64,000 bases of DNA from Roseovarius autotrophicus (GTDB taxonomy: Bacteria; Pseudomonadota; Alphaproteobacteria; Rhodobacterales; Rhodobacteraceae). Below the pieces are notes generated by a model, which saw nothing but the letters and a program-made list of their open reading frames with translations, was not told the origin of the DNA and searched no databases. Below are positions 16,680 to 24,913 of the stretch, piece after piece; positions within the stretch are counted from its first letter, which is position 1; each line of letters begins with the position of its first letter. A program made the position numbers and the translations under genes. Location of the stretch: assembly GCF_018069895.1 (NCBI RefSeq), contig NZ_JAGQDH010000005.1, positions 161,259 to 225,258 on the forward strand. The letters run 5' to 3'.

Positions 16680-16699
16680 ATATTCACGTTCATGGATAT
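16680..16699. promoter_or_regulatory. candidate SqrR/BigR-type operator
   Basis: An imperfect palindrome, ATATTC, eight bases, GGATAT (one mismatch), lies 39 bp before the first gene of the sulfur unit. SqrR/BigR persulfide-sensing repressors of alphaproteobacteria are reported to bind ATTC-N8-GAAT type sites; this has ATTC-N8-GGAT. Placement before YeeE/YedE and persulfide-dioxygenase genes, which are typical targets, supports it. The repressor gene is not in the window. Confidence 0.5.
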
Positions 16700-16737
16700 G
16701 AGGGGCGCGCTCGCCCCAGCACGAGGGAGACAGACCC

Positions 16738-17178
16738 ATGACAGCCATCGAAACCGCCTTTACCCCATTTCAGTCGCTGGCCGGAGGCGTGCTTATCGGC
16801 CTTTCGGCGGTGCTTCTGATGTTCCTGCAAGGGCGCATCATGGGCGCAACCGGCATTCTTGCCGGTCTTGTTACCGGCAATGCTCCGGGCGAGCGAAGCT
16901 GGCGCGCGGCGATGGTCGCGGGGATGGTCGCGGGGCCGCTTCTGGTGCTGGCCGTCACAGGGCAAATGCCCGTCGTCGATGTGCCGGTGAGCCTGCCGAT
17001 GATCCTTGTCGGCGGCTTTATCGTCGGCGTTGGCGTGACCTATGGCTCGGGCTGTACCTCGGGGCATGGGGTCTGCGGCATGGCGCGGCTCTCGCCGCGC
17101 TCGATAGTGGCCACGCTTACCTTCATGGTGGTCTGCTTCGCCACCGTCTATGTCATCCGTCACGTTCTGGGGATCTGA
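16738..17178 (+). CDS. YeeE/YedE half-transporter A (sulfur-compound import)
   Basis: A 146-residue, four-helix membrane protein corresponding to the first half of the YeeE/YedE (TsuA) fold. The signature YGSGCTSGHGVCG near residue 101 carries the cysteines that in TsuA relay thiosulfate through the pore. ATG 16738 is preceded by GAGGGAGAC. The second half is encoded by the next gene three bases downstream; together they would make the nine-helix-type channel. Likely cargo is thiosulfate or another reduced sulfur species, taken into the cytoplasm where the downstream hydrolase acts. Confidence 0.9.
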   Translation: MTAIETAFTPFQSLAGGVLIGLSAVLLMFLQGRIMGATGILAGLVTGNAPGERSWRAAMVAGMVAGPLLVLAVTGQMPVVDVPVSLPMILVGGFIVGVGVTYGSGCTSGHGVCGMARLSPRSIVATLTFMVVCFATVYVIRHVLGI

Positions 17179-17181
17179 GCC

Positions 17182-17613
17182 ATGCGTCTTCTCTCTGCCT
17201 TTCTCGTGGGCCTCATCTTCGGCCTGGGCATAGCCGTCTCGGGCATGATCAACCCGGCCAAGGTGCTCAACTTTTTCGATATTGCCGGGACCTGGGATCC
17301 GAGCCTTGCCTTTGTCATGGGCGGGGCGCTGATCACCACCTTCATCGGCTACCGCTTCGTGCTGCGCCGTCCGGCGCCGGTGATCGAGGCGAAATTCCTG
17401 CTTCCTACACGACGCGACATCGACGCGCGGCTTGTCGGCGGGTCTGCGGTGTTCGGCCTCGGCTGGGGCATTGCCGGGTTCTGCCCCGGCGCGGCGCTCC
17501 CGGCGCTCGGTTCTGGCAAGTGGGAGGTGATGGTCTTTGTCGCGGCACTGATCGCAGGGATCTGGGTGGCGCGCATCGCGCAGTCGCGCACGGGGGAAAG
17601 GGCAGCAGCATGA
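17182..17613 (+). CDS. YeeE/YedE half-transporter B (DUF6691-type)
   Basis: A 143-residue membrane protein, second half of a split YeeE/YedE transporter. It opens with LLSAFLVGLIFGLGIAVSGM, then NPAKVLNFFDIAGTWDPSLA, and carries a second cysteine motif, GIAGFCPGAALP, matching the pseudo-symmetric cysteine site of the full-length protein. It begins three bases after the first half and its stop overlaps the start of the hydrolase, so the three are one transcript. Split versions like this are common in Proteobacteria beside persulfide dioxygenase genes. Confidence 0.9.
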   Translation: MRLLSAFLVGLIFGLGIAVSGMINPAKVLNFFDIAGTWDPSLAFVMGGALITTFIGYRFVLRRPAPVIEAKFLLPTRRDIDARLVGGSAVFGLGWGIAGFCPGAALPALGSGKWEVMVFVAALIAGIWVARIAQSRTGERAAA

Positions 17614-18494
17614 AAGGGTATCCGGTCAACATGGGACAGCGGCCCGAGGTCACCGCCTTTTTCGACGAGGACACCAATACCATCAGCTATGTGGTAAGGG
17701 ATCCCGCCTCAAATGCCTGTGCCGTGATCGACCCGGTGATGGAAATCGACATGGCCGCGGGCCGGATCACCCATGCCGAGGCGGAAAAGATCATCGCCCA
17801 TATCGAGGGCCAAAGCCTGCGGCTTGAGTGGATCATAGAGACGCATGTCCATGCCGACCACCTGAGCGGCGCGCCCTATATTCAGGAGCGTCTCGGCGGG
17901 CAGATCGGCATCGGCGAGAATATCCTGATCGTGCAGGACACTTTCGGCAAGATCTTCAACGAGGACACCGAGTTTCAGCGCGACGGTAGCCAGTTCGACC
18001 GGCTGTTCAGGGACGGCGACACTTATCAGGTGGGCGAGATGACCTGTTTCGCCCTGCACACGCCCGGCCACACGCCCGCCTGCATGACCCATGTGATGGG
18101 CGATGCGGCCTTTGTCGGCGATACGCTTTTCATGCCCGACGGCGGCTCGGCGCGGGCGGATTTTCCGGGCGGCGATGCCGGGCAGCTTTATGATTCGATT
18201 CAGAAGGTGCTGTCACTCCCTGACCAGATGCGCCTTTTCATGTGCCATGATTACGGTCCCAATGGTCGCGAAATCCGGTGGGAGACCACCGTGGCCGAGG
18301 AGAAGGCGCACAACATCCATGTTGGTGGTGGGCGCACCCGCGAGGACTTTGTGAAGCTGCGCACCGAGCGCGACGCCAACCTTGCCGTGCCGCGGCTGAT
18401 CCTGCCTTCGCTTCAGGTCAACATGCGTGGGGGCGAGTTGCCCAAGGATCGTGACGGTATCCCGATGCTCAAGCTGCCGGTCAACCGGTTCTGA
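17610..18494 (+). CDS. metallo-beta-lactamase-fold persulfide-dioxygenase-like hydrolase (Blh-type)
   Basis: A 294-residue protein of the glyoxalase II/ETHE1 branch of the metallo-beta-lactamase fold. The metal motif is HVHADH (79-84), followed by HTPGHTPACM and FVGDTLFMPDGG. ETHE1-like enzymes oxidise glutathione persulfide to sulfite with one mononuclear iron. The version linked to YeeE/YedE genes is known as Blh in BigR-regulated operons. The start is set by ATGA overlap with the transporter half and GGGGGAAAGGG upstream; ATG 17631 is a weaker alternative. Placed between a sulfur importer and a SulP anion transporter, it most likely detoxifies persulfide. Exact substrate is inferred from context. 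Confidence 0.88.
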   Translation: MKGYPVNMGQRPEVTAFFDEDTNTISYVVRDPASNACAVIDPVMEIDMAAGRITHAEAEKIIAHIEGQSLRLEWIIETHVHADHLSGAPYIQERLGGQIGIGENILIVQDTFGKIFNEDTEFQRDGSQFDRLFRDGDTYQVGEMTCFALHTPGHTPACMTHVMGDAAFVGDTLFMPDGGSARADFPGGDAGQLYDSIQKVLSLPDQMRLFMCHDYGPNGREIRWETTVAEEKAHNIHVGGGRTREDFVKLRTERDANLAVPRLILPSLQVNMRGGELPKDRDGIPMLKLPVNRF

Positions 18495-18508
18495 CAGCGC
18501 GACGATAC

Positions 18509-18541
18509 GGCGCCACTGGGCGCCACCGCCACCGGGGCGGC
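18509..18541 (+). other. paired hairpins between hydrolase and SulP genes
   Basis: GGCGCC-ACTG-GGCGCC (18509-18524) is followed at once by CCGCC-accgg-GGCGG-type pairing up to about 18541. There is no following T-run, so a classical terminator is doubtful; the hairpins may instead tune the transcript between the sulfur genes and the SulP gene, whose start lies 63 bp after the hydrolase stop. Confidence 0.4.
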
Positions 18542-18557
18542 GGAGAAGCGGATAGAC

Positions 18558-20321
18558 ATGAAACCGAGACCCTTGCAGCGTGTACTTCCGATCCTCGATT
18601 GGGGCCGAGCCTATTCCCGGCAGGATCTGGGCAGCGATGCAGTGGCGGCGGTGATCGTCACCATCATGCTGATTCCGCAATCGCTGGCCTATGCTATCCT
18701 TGCGGGGTTGCCGCCCGAGGCGGGGCTCTACGCCTCGATCGTTCCGATCCTGCTTTATGCGATGCTGGGCACCTCCCGCGTGCTGGCGGTGGGGCCGGTC
18801 GCCGTCGTGTCGCTGATGACGGCAACGTCAATCGGTGCGGTAGCCGAGGCCGGCACGGCGGGCTATGCTGTGGCGGCGCTCACACTGGCGGGGCTGTCGG
18901 GGGCTATCCTGCTGGCCATGGGGGTGCTTCGGCTGGGATTTCTGGCGAATTTCCTGTCGCATCCGGTGATCTCGGGCTTCATCACGGCAAGTGGCTTTCT
19001 GATCGCGCTCAGTCAGGTCAGGCATCTTCTCGGGATCGGCGCCGGCGGGGGCACCCTCCCCGAGATGATTCTGTCGCTCTGGGGGCATCTGGGCGATGTG
19101 AACCCTGTCACCCTTGCGATCGGCGGGGGATCGGTGGCGTTTCTCCTCTGGGTGCGGCGGGGGTTGAACCCGGTGTTGCGGCGACTTGGTCTGGGGCTGC
19201 GCGCGGCGGATATCGCGGTCAAGGCCGGGCCGGTGGCGGCCGTTGCGGCGGGCACGCTTGCGGTCTGGGCACTGTCGCTCGAGGGGCGCGGCGTTGCGGT
19301 CGTGGGCGAGGTTCCGCAGGGCTTGCCGCCCCTGACAATGCCGTCCTTCTCGCCGGTCCTGCTGGGGCAGCTTTTCGTGCCGGCGCTGCTGATCTCTATC
19401 ATCGGGTTTGTCGAGTCGATGTCGGTCGCGCAGACTCTTGCCACCCGCAGGCGGCAGCGAATCGACCCGGATCAGGAGTTGATCGGCCTGGGCGCGGCAA
19501 ATCTCGGGGCGGCGTTCACGGGGGGCTATCCGGTCACCGGAGGTTTTGCCCGCTCTGTGGTCAATTTCGATGCCGGTGCCGCCACTCCCGCAGCGGGGGC
19601 GTTCACGGCATTAGGGCTGGCGGCGGCGGCGTTCTGGCTTACGCCGCTGATCCAATTCCTGCCGGTGGCCACGCTGGCGGCCACGATCATCGTCGCCGTG
19701 CTGAGTCTGGTCGATATCACGACGTTGCGGCGTGCCTGGGCGTATTCCAAGGCGGATTTCGCCGCTGTCGCGGTGACGATCCTGCTGACGCTGGGGCTGG
19801 GGGTCGAGGCGGGGGTTTCGGCCGGGGTGATCCTGTCGGTGGGGCTGCACCTCTACCGCAGTTCGCGTCCCCATATTGCCGAAGTGGGGCTGGTGCCGGG
19901 CACACAGCACTTTCGCAACATCCTGCGCCACAAGGTCATCACCGATCCGGCGCTTGTTACCTTTCGTCCCGATCAAAGCCTCTATTTCGCCAATGCCCGG
20001 TTTGTCGAGGATCACATCTTTGAGCGGGTCGCGCCTGGAGGCCCGGTGCGCGATGTGGTCTTGATGTGTGCGGCCATCAACGAGATCGACCTGAGCGCCG
20101 TCGAGACGCTGGAGGCGATCAACGCGCGGCTCAGAGACATAGGCGTGCGGCTGCACCTCTCGGAGGTCAAGGGGCCGGTTATGGATCGCCTCAAAGGCGC
20201 GCATTTCCTTCACGAGATGACCGGCGAGGTCTATCTTGCCCAGTATGACGCCTTCTCCGCTCTGGCACCCGAGGCCGCGAGGCGAGTCTTTCCTGCTGAT
20301 CTGCCTGACGAGATGGGTTAG
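18558..20321 (+). CDS. SulP-family anion transporter with STAS domain
   Basis: A 587-residue membrane protein. The SulP signature is near the N-terminus (MLIPQSLAYAILAGLPPEAG, then LYASIVPILLYAMLGTSR), followed by about a dozen hydrophobic segments to residue 430 and a cytoplasmic STAS domain from about 455 (SLYFANARFVEDHIFERV, INEIDLSAVETLEAIN). SulP proteins move sulfate, bicarbonate or other anions. Because it follows sulfur-import and persulfide-oxidation genes on the same strand, sulfate or sulfite movement is the most likely job here, with the direction of transport open. Bicarbonate uptake is the main alternative. Confidence 0.9.
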   Translation: MKPRPLQRVLPILDWGRAYSRQDLGSDAVAAVIVTIMLIPQSLAYAILAGLPPEAGLYASIVPILLYAMLGTSRVLAVGPVAVVSLMTATSIGAVAEAGTAGYAVAALTLAGLSGAILLAMGVLRLGFLANFLSHPVISGFITASGFLIALSQVRHLLGIGAGGGTLPEMILSLWGHLGDVNPVTLAIGGGSVAFLLWVRRGLNPVLRRLGLGLRAADIAVKAGPVAAVAAGTLAVWALSLEGRGVAVVGEVPQGLPPLTMPSFSPVLLGQLFVPALLISIIGFVESMSVAQTLATRRRQRIDPDQELIGLGAANLGAAFTGGYPVTGGFARSVVNFDAGAATPAAGAFTALGLAAAAFWLTPLIQFLPVATLAATIIVAVLSLVDITTLRRAWAYSKADFAAVAVTILLTLGLGVEAGVSAGVILSVGLHLYRSSRPHIAEVGLVPGTQHFRNILRHKVITDPALVTFRPDQSLYFANARFVEDHIFERVAPGGPVRDVVLMCAAINEIDLSAVETLEAINARLRDIGVRLHLSEVKGPVMDRLKGAHFLHEMTGEVYLAQYDAFSALAPEAARRVFPADLPDEMG

Positions 20322-20355
20322 TCAGGGACAGGAAATCCTCGACAGGCGGCACGGA

Positions 20356-21225
20356 ATGGACAGCCCGATCCCTCTCTATCTTACCACCCGCGAGGTAGCG
20401 GACCTTTTGCGTGTCAAGGAGCGCAAGGTTTACGAGATGGTGTCCACGGGCGAGATTCCGCATCGCAAGATCACCGGCAAGCTGCTGTTTCCCAAGTCCG
20501 AGATCATGGGCTGGATCGAAGGCGAGGGAAACTTGCGTCCGGCGGAGCGACCCGCGCTTGTTACCGGCTCGCACGATCCCCTGCTGGACTGGGCGCTGCG
20601 CGAAAGCGGGGCCGGCATGGCGACGCTGTGGAATGGCAGTAGCGAGGGACTGAACACCTTTGCTGAGGGACGCGCGGCGCTGGCCGGTCTTCACATTCCG
20701 GGAGAGACCGAGTGGAATATCGCTGCGATCGAGGCGCGGGGCCTGCGCGACGCGGTGCTCATTGGCTGGGCGCGGCGCATGCGGGGCCTGATCCTGACGC
20801 CTGGTGTGGCCGAGATGGTCAAGGATTTCGCTGACTTGCGCGGGCGGCGGGTTATCCTGCGGCAGGAGGGGGCAGGGACGACGGCGCTTTTTGTGCGGCT
20901 CATGGCGGAGGCGGGGCTGGCGCCCGCCGACCTCAAGATCCCCGCAAGCCCCGCTCATACAGAAAGCGACGCAGCGGCGGCGGTGGCGGCGGGCGAGGCC
21001 GAGGCGACGCTTGGGCTTGAGGCCATGGCGCGGCAGTTCCGCCTGACCTTCCGCCCGCTCCTGCGCGAGCGGTTCGACCTGCTGATCGACCGGCGCGCCT
21101 ATTTCACCGAGCCGGTTCAGCGCCTTGTCGCCTTCATGCGCTCTGACACGGTCGCGGCCAAGGCGGCGGCCTTCGGCGGCTATGACACGACCGACATGGG
21201 CAAGGTGCGCTGGCTCTCGCCCTGA
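20356..21225 (+). CDS. helix-turn-helix regulator fused to periplasmic-binding-protein-like domain
   Basis: A 289-residue protein. Residues 8-60 are an excisionase/MerR-like helix-turn-helix (LTTREVADLLRVKERKVYEM, then GEIPHRKITGKLLFPKSEI). The rest resembles a type II periplasmic-binding-protein domain of the PF12727 kind used for oxyanion sensing (MATLWNGSSEGL, RRVILRQEGAGTTALF, AHTESDAAAAVAAGEAEATL). It lacks a signal peptide, so it acts in the cytoplasm. It is convergent with the tungstate ABC genes, 36 bp away end to end, and is the obvious candidate to control them in response to tungstate or molybdate. I took ATG 20356 as start because the frame upstream lies inside the SulP gene. Confidence 0.85.
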   Translation: MDSPIPLYLTTREVADLLRVKERKVYEMVSTGEIPHRKITGKLLFPKSEIMGWIEGEGNLRPAERPALVTGSHDPLLDWALRESGAGMATLWNGSSEGLNTFAEGRAALAGLHIPGETEWNIAAIEARGLRDAVLIGWARRMRGLILTPGVAEMVKDFADLRGRRVILRQEGAGTTALFVRLMAEAGLAPADLKIPASPAHTESDAAAAVAAGEAEATLGLEAMARQFRLTFRPLLRERFDLLIDRRAYFTEPVQRLVAFMRSDTVAAKAAAFGGYDTTDMGKVRWLSP

Positions 21226-21234
21226 ACGAAGGAT

Positions 21235-21250
21235 GCGGCCGGACGGCCGC
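21235..21250. terminator. bidirectional hairpin between convergent regulator and tupA
   Basis: GCGGCC-GGAC-GGCCGC, a perfect 6-bp stem with a 4-base loop, fills the 36-bp gap between two convergent genes. It has no long T-run on either strand, but its position fits a bidirectional terminator. Confidence 0.6.
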
Positions 21251-21261
21251 GATTTGCGCGG

Positions 21262-22083
21262 TCAGCCTCCTGCGTTTGGAAAGAACAATTGCTGCCCGTC
21301 CACCTTGAAATCGGCGATCGCCGCCTGTCCCTGGTCCGATAGCACCCAGTCGATGAAGGCCTGCCCGGCCTCGGCCTTGACGTGTCCGTGTTTCTCCGGG
21401 TTCACGAGGATGATGCCATACTGGTTGAACATCTTCGCGTCGCCCTCCACGGCAATGCGGTAATCCCCCTTGTTGCCGAAGGCGATCCATGTGGCACGGT
21501 CGGTCAGGATATAGGCGTTCATGCCCGTTCCGGTATTGAGGGTCGCGCCCATGCCGGAACCCGTTTCACGATACCAGCCGCCCGACGCTGCCTGCACGTC
21601 GATGCCCGCCATCTTCCATAGACGCAACTCGGCCTTGTTGGTGCCGCTGTCATCGCCGCGTGAGGCGAAGGGCGCCTGCGCTTCGGCAATCTTGCTCAGC
21701 GCCGCGACAACATCATTCATGCCCGCCACACCGGCCGGATCATCCGCCGGGCCGACAATGACGAAATCATTATACATCACGTCGGCGCGAGATACGCCGT
21801 GGCCCTCGGCTACGAATTTCTCCTCCGCCGCCTTGGCATGGACGAACAGCACATCGCCGTCGCCGTTCTCGGCATTCTTGATCGCCTGCCCCGTGCCGAC
21901 GGCAACCACCCGAACCTCGATCCCGGTTTTCTCTTGAAAGATCGGCAGGATATGATCGAACAGGCCGGAATTCTGCGTCGAGGTGGTGGATTGCACCAGG
22001 ATGAACTCCTGCGCTCGGGCCGTTCCGGCCCCAAATGCAAGCACCGTCCCGAGGGCAAGCGAAAGCAGGTGGCGTCGAAGCAT
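21262..22083 (-). CDS. tupA: tungstate ABC transporter substrate-binding protein
   Basis: A 273-residue periplasmic binding protein with a signal peptide (cleavage near ARAQ). The oxyanion-binding TTST motif appears right after the mature start (ILVQSTTSTQNSGLFDHILP), as in TupA; later motifs FASRGDDSGTNKAEL and YRETGSGMGATLN also match. TupA binds tungstate far more tightly than molybdate. The ATG at 22083 has AAGGAG eight bases upstream; the open frame to 22143 runs into tupC and is not used. It is the last gene of the minus-strand order tupB-tupC-tupA. Confidence 0.95.
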   Translation of the reverse strand: MLRRHLLSLALGTVLAFGAGTARAQEFILVQSTTSTQNSGLFDHILPIFQEKTGIEVRVVAVGTGQAIKNAENGDGDVLFVHAKAAEEKFVAEGHGVSRADVMYNDFVIVGPADDPAGVAGMNDVVAALSKIAEAQAPFASRGDDSGTNKAELRLWKMAGIDVQAASGGWYRETGSGMGATLNTGTGMNAYILTDRATWIAFGNKGDYRIAVEGDAKMFNQYGIILVNPEKHGHVKAEAGQAFIDWVLSDQGQAAIADFKVDGQQLFFPNAGG

Positions 22084-22103
22084 CGTGTTTCTCCTTTTGA
22101 GTG

Positions 22104-22856
22104 TCAGAAATCGTTGCGTGTATAAAGCCGCCCGGCCATCCACGCCCGCGCGGCCTCGGAACGGGGCGCATCAAGCACCTGATCGCGCGGTCCTTCTTCG
22201 GCCAAGCGGCCGGCGTGAAGAAAGATCACCGAATCGCCCATGCGCCGCGCCTGCCCCTGATCATGCGTGACCATGACCACCGTGACGCCGCGCGCATGCG
22301 CGGCGTTCACAAGGTCCTCGATCATCTGCGTCGAGGCGGGATCGAGGCTCGATGTCGGCTCATCCAGAAACAGGATCTCCGGGTCGCAGACCAGCGCGCG
22401 CGCCACCGCCAGCCGCTGCTGCTCGCCCCCCGACAGGAGCCGCGCGGGCTGTCGCGCCTTTTCGGTCAGGTGCGCCATCTCAAGCGCCTCTCGCGCACCC
22501 GCCTCACGCGCGCGCCATCCCAGCCCCTGCACTCGCAGCGCAAAGCGCAGATTGGCGATGACCGAGCGGCGCAGCATCACCGGGCGCTGGAATACCATGG
22601 CCTGTGCGCGTTTCGCGGGCCGCTCGCCATGCCAGCGCACCGTACCGAAGGAAGGCGGCAAAAGCCCGTGGAGCAGGCGCAGGAACAGGCTCTTGCCCGC
22701 CCCGTTCGCCCCCATGATCAGCGTGCGCTTCCCCTTGGCAATGTCCACATCGATGCCTTGAAGCAGCACCTGCCCGCCGGCAGCAAAGCCGAGGCTCCGC
22801 GCCGTCAGGATTGACGCGATACAGTCCTGCGCGCTTTCCATTACCGTGTCACGCAT
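22104..22856 (-). CDS. tupC: tungstate ABC transporter ATP-binding protein
   Basis: A 250-residue ABC ATPase. Walker A is GANGAGKS, the signature LSGGEQQRLAVARAL, Walker B ILFLDEPTSSLDP, and the switch histidine lies in VVMVTHDQGQARRMGD. The Q-loop is in AQAMVFQRPVMLRRSV. It overlaps the start of the permease gene (tupB) by eight bases and is followed after 20 bp by tupA. It powers tungstate uptake for tungsten- or molybdenum-cofactor enzymes. Confidence 0.94.
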   Translation of the reverse strand: MRDTVMESAQDCIASILTARSLGFAAGGQVLLQGIDVDIAKGKRTLIMGANGAGKSLFLRLLHGLLPPSFGTVRWHGERPAKRAQAMVFQRPVMLRRSVIANLRFALRVQGLGWRAREAGAREALEMAHLTEKARQPARLLSGGEQQRLAVARALVCDPEILFLDEPTSSLDPASTQMIEDLVNAAHARGVTVVMVTHDQGQARRMGDSVIFLHAGRLAEEGPRDQVLDAPRSEAARAWMAGRLYTRNDF

Positions 22857-23538
22857 AGGCCGCCCTCACCGCCGAAACGCGCAGCGCCATCACGCCCGCA
22901 TTCACCACCACCGCTAACCCCAGGAGCAGCACGCCAAGCGCCAGCGCCAGTTGCAGATTGCCCTTTGACGTCTCAAGCGCGATGGTCGTGGTCATCACGC
23001 GAGTGACGTGGTTGATGTTGCCCCCCACGATCAGCACCGCCCCCACCTCGGCCACTGCGCGACCAAAGCCAGCCAACGCCACGGTCAGCAGGCTGTAGCG
23101 CGCATCCCACAGAAGTGCCGCCACACGGGTTCGGGCTGTTACCCCGAAAGAGGCGAACTGTTCGGCATATTCCCCGTGCAGATCCTCGACTACCTGTTTC
23201 GTCAGCGCCGCGATGATCGGGGTCACGAGGATCGTCTGCGCGATGATCATGGCCGTGGGCGTGTAGAGCAGCCCCAGCACGCCGAGAGGCCCCGCAGCCG
23301 AGAGCATGAGATAAACGAAAAGCCCCACCACCACCGGCGGCAACCCCATCAGCGCATTGAGCAGGACCGTAATCACACCCCGTCCCGGAAAGCGGAAGGC
23401 ACCCACGAGGGCACCGAGCGGCAGACCGATGAGACAGGCCAGCGCCACCGCCGAGAGCGTCACCTGAAGAGAGAGCATGACGATCACGCTCAGCTCCCGA
23501 TCCCATCGCAGGATCAGGCCGAACGCCTCTGCCATCAT
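22849..23538 (-). CDS. tupB: tungstate ABC transporter permease
   Basis: A 229-residue inner-membrane permease with about five hydrophobic segments and the EAA-type loop in VVEDLHGEYAEQFASFGVTA (residues about 135-155), followed by GFGRAVAEVGAVLIVGGN, strongly TupB/ModB-like. Two ATGs in a row (23538, 23535) follow GGAG; the second has the better 5-base spacing. A TTG at 23556 is in frame but less likely. It is the first gene of the tup operon, so the promoter lies in the AT-rich gap to the CoA-transferase gene. Confidence 0.93.
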   Translation of the reverse strand: MMAEAFGLILRWDRELSVIVMLSLQVTLSAVALACLIGLPLGALVGAFRFPGRGVITVLLNALMGLPPVVVGLFVYLMLSAAGPLGVLGLLYTPTAMIIAQTILVTPIIAALTKQVVEDLHGEYAEQFASFGVTARTRVAALLWDARYSLLTVALAGFGRAVAEVGAVLIVGGNINHVTRVMTTTIALETSKGNLQLALALGVLLLGLAVVVNAGVMALRVSAVRAAYA

Positions 23539-23595
23539 GTCTCCAAAGCTGAACAAATGCTATTTCTCCCGGCTGTGGGAAAAAAAGCATAAAAA

Positions 23596-23606
23596 CACAT
23601 GATGTG
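23596..23606. promoter_or_regulatory. CACAT-G-ATGTG palindrome upstream of tupB
   Basis: A perfect 11-base palindrome lies about 60 bp upstream of the tupB start in an A-rich stretch, in the right place for an operator of the tungstate operon. It does not resemble the known ModE box, so the regulator at 20356-21225 is the natural candidate binder. This is inference from position. Confidence 0.4.
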
Positions 23607-23629
23607 CGAGTCAGAATTTCGAGATTGGC

Positions 23630-24757
23630 TCAGATTTCGCGAAACTCCGCGCGAAGCGCCGAACCATGCTCTCCGAGCGCGGGTACCGGGCCGGGCGCAG
23701 ACAGCACCCCGTCAACGATCGCGCCGGGTGCCAGCATCCGCACCGGGCCGGACGGGGTCTTTACCGTGACATGGCGGTTCTGCGGATGGGTTTTCAGATC
23801 CTCCATATCGCTGACCCGGCCATAGGCGATGCGCGCTGCACGCAGTCTTTCGGCCATCACGTCGCGGGGCAGCGCGGCAAAGACGGGCCGCAGGATTTCG
23901 TCGAGCGCGGCGCGATTGGAAACGCGGTTCGTGTTGTTGTCAAAGCGCGGATCGCGGGCCAGCGCGGCATCACCGATGATCGCCTCGCAGAGCACTGCCC
24001 ATTCGCGCTCGTTCTGGATCGAGATCAGCACCGCCTTGCCGTCAGCCCCCTCATAAACGCCGTAGGGCGCGATGGTGGGATGGTTGAGCCCGACGCGCGG
24101 CGGTACCTTGCCGCCATAGGCATACTGAAGATACGGCACGTTCATCCAGTCGCCCAGTGCGTGAAAGAGCGACACCGCTATATGCCGCCCCTCACCGCTG
24201 TGCGCCCGTCCGATCAGCGCCTCGAGAATGGCCTGATAGGCTGTCATTCCCGCCGCGATGTCGCAGACCGACACACCGGTGCGTGCAGGCCCCGCTGTGT
24301 TACCGGTGATCGAGGAAAGCCCGGTCTCGGCCTGCACCAGCAGATCATACGCCTTCAGATCGGCGAGTGGTCCCTCCTCACCATAGCCCGAGATCGATAC
24401 GGTGATAAGACGCGGGTTGTCGGCGCGCAACCGCGCAGGAGCGAATCCGAGACGGTCAATCGCCCCCGGCGCGAGGTTCTGGATGAACACATCCGCGCGT
24501 GCCACCATCCGTGCCAGAAGCGCGCGGTCCTCGTCCTGTCGCAGATCGAGGCAGACCGATTCCTTGCCGCGGTTGAGCCAGACAAAATAGGCGCTCTCGC
24601 CCTTCACGAGGCTGTCATAGCCGCGCGCGAAATCGCCCTCGGGACGCTCGACCTTGATCACGCGCGCCCCCGCCTCGGCCAACCGCCCCGAGGCATAGGG
24701 CGCGGCTACTGCCTGCTCTATCGAGACGACGAGAACATCGCTGAGATCGCTGCGCAT
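23630..24757 (-). CDS. CaiB/BaiF-family (class III) CoA-transferase
   Basis: A 375-residue class III CoA-transferase. N-terminal VEQ-like motif (VVSIEQAVAAPYASGRLAEA), ARVIKVERPEGDFARGYD and WLNRGKESVCLDLR are family features; the catalytic aspartate is expected in TGVSVCDIAAGM. These enzymes move CoA between acyl-CoA and carboxylic acids such as succinate, carnitine, formate/oxalate or itaconate. The start ATG 24757 is preceded by AGGAAAGGA; the frame continues upstream into the divergent LysR gene and is not used. It is divergent from a LysR regulator followed by an acyl-CoA dehydrogenase and a MaoC-like hydratase, suggesting one acid-degradation pathway. Confidence 0.92.
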   Translation of the reverse strand: MRSDLSDVLVVSIEQAVAAPYASGRLAEAGARVIKVERPEGDFARGYDSLVKGESAYFVWLNRGKESVCLDLRQDEDRALLARMVARADVFIQNLAPGAIDRLGFAPARLRADNPRLITVSISGYGEEGPLADLKAYDLLVQAETGLSSITGNTAGPARTGVSVCDIAAGMTAYQAILEALIGRAHSGEGRHIAVSLFHALGDWMNVPYLQYAYGGKVPPRVGLNHPTIAPYGVYEGADGKAVLISIQNEREWAVLCEAIIGDAALARDPRFDNNTNRVSNRAALDEILRPVFAALPRDVMAERLRAARIAYGRVSDMEDLKTHPQNRHVTVKTPSGPVRMLAPGAIVDGVLSAPGPVPALGEHGSALRAEFREI

Positions 24758-24834
24758 GGGGCCGGTCCTTTCCTGCGTTACACGCACAAAATGCCCGAAG
24801 CGCCGCGAAATGGGAAATACCCGGCTATTCGCAC

Positions 24835-24857
24835 AGCCATAGTCGTACGTTATGGCT
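24835..24857. promoter_or_regulatory. candidate LysR-type operator in divergent promoter region
   Basis: AGCCATA, nine bases, TATGGCT: a perfect inverted repeat with 7-base arms between the divergent CoA-transferase and LysR genes. Its centre fits the T-N11-A rule for LysR-type sites (T24840, A24852). This is the expected place for an LTTR binding site that controls the target gene and the regulator itself. Confidence 0.65.
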
Positions 24858-24913
24858 TGCGCTCTTCTCATCCGCCTGTGTTCTCGCGTGCGCGGGTGGT
24901 GTAGGATCGCGAT

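Noticed and set aside
18599..20023. 474-codon plus-strand frame overlapping the SulP gene in another frame
   Set aside because: Gly/Arg-rich out-of-frame reading; the SulP frame has the signature motifs and twelve helices.
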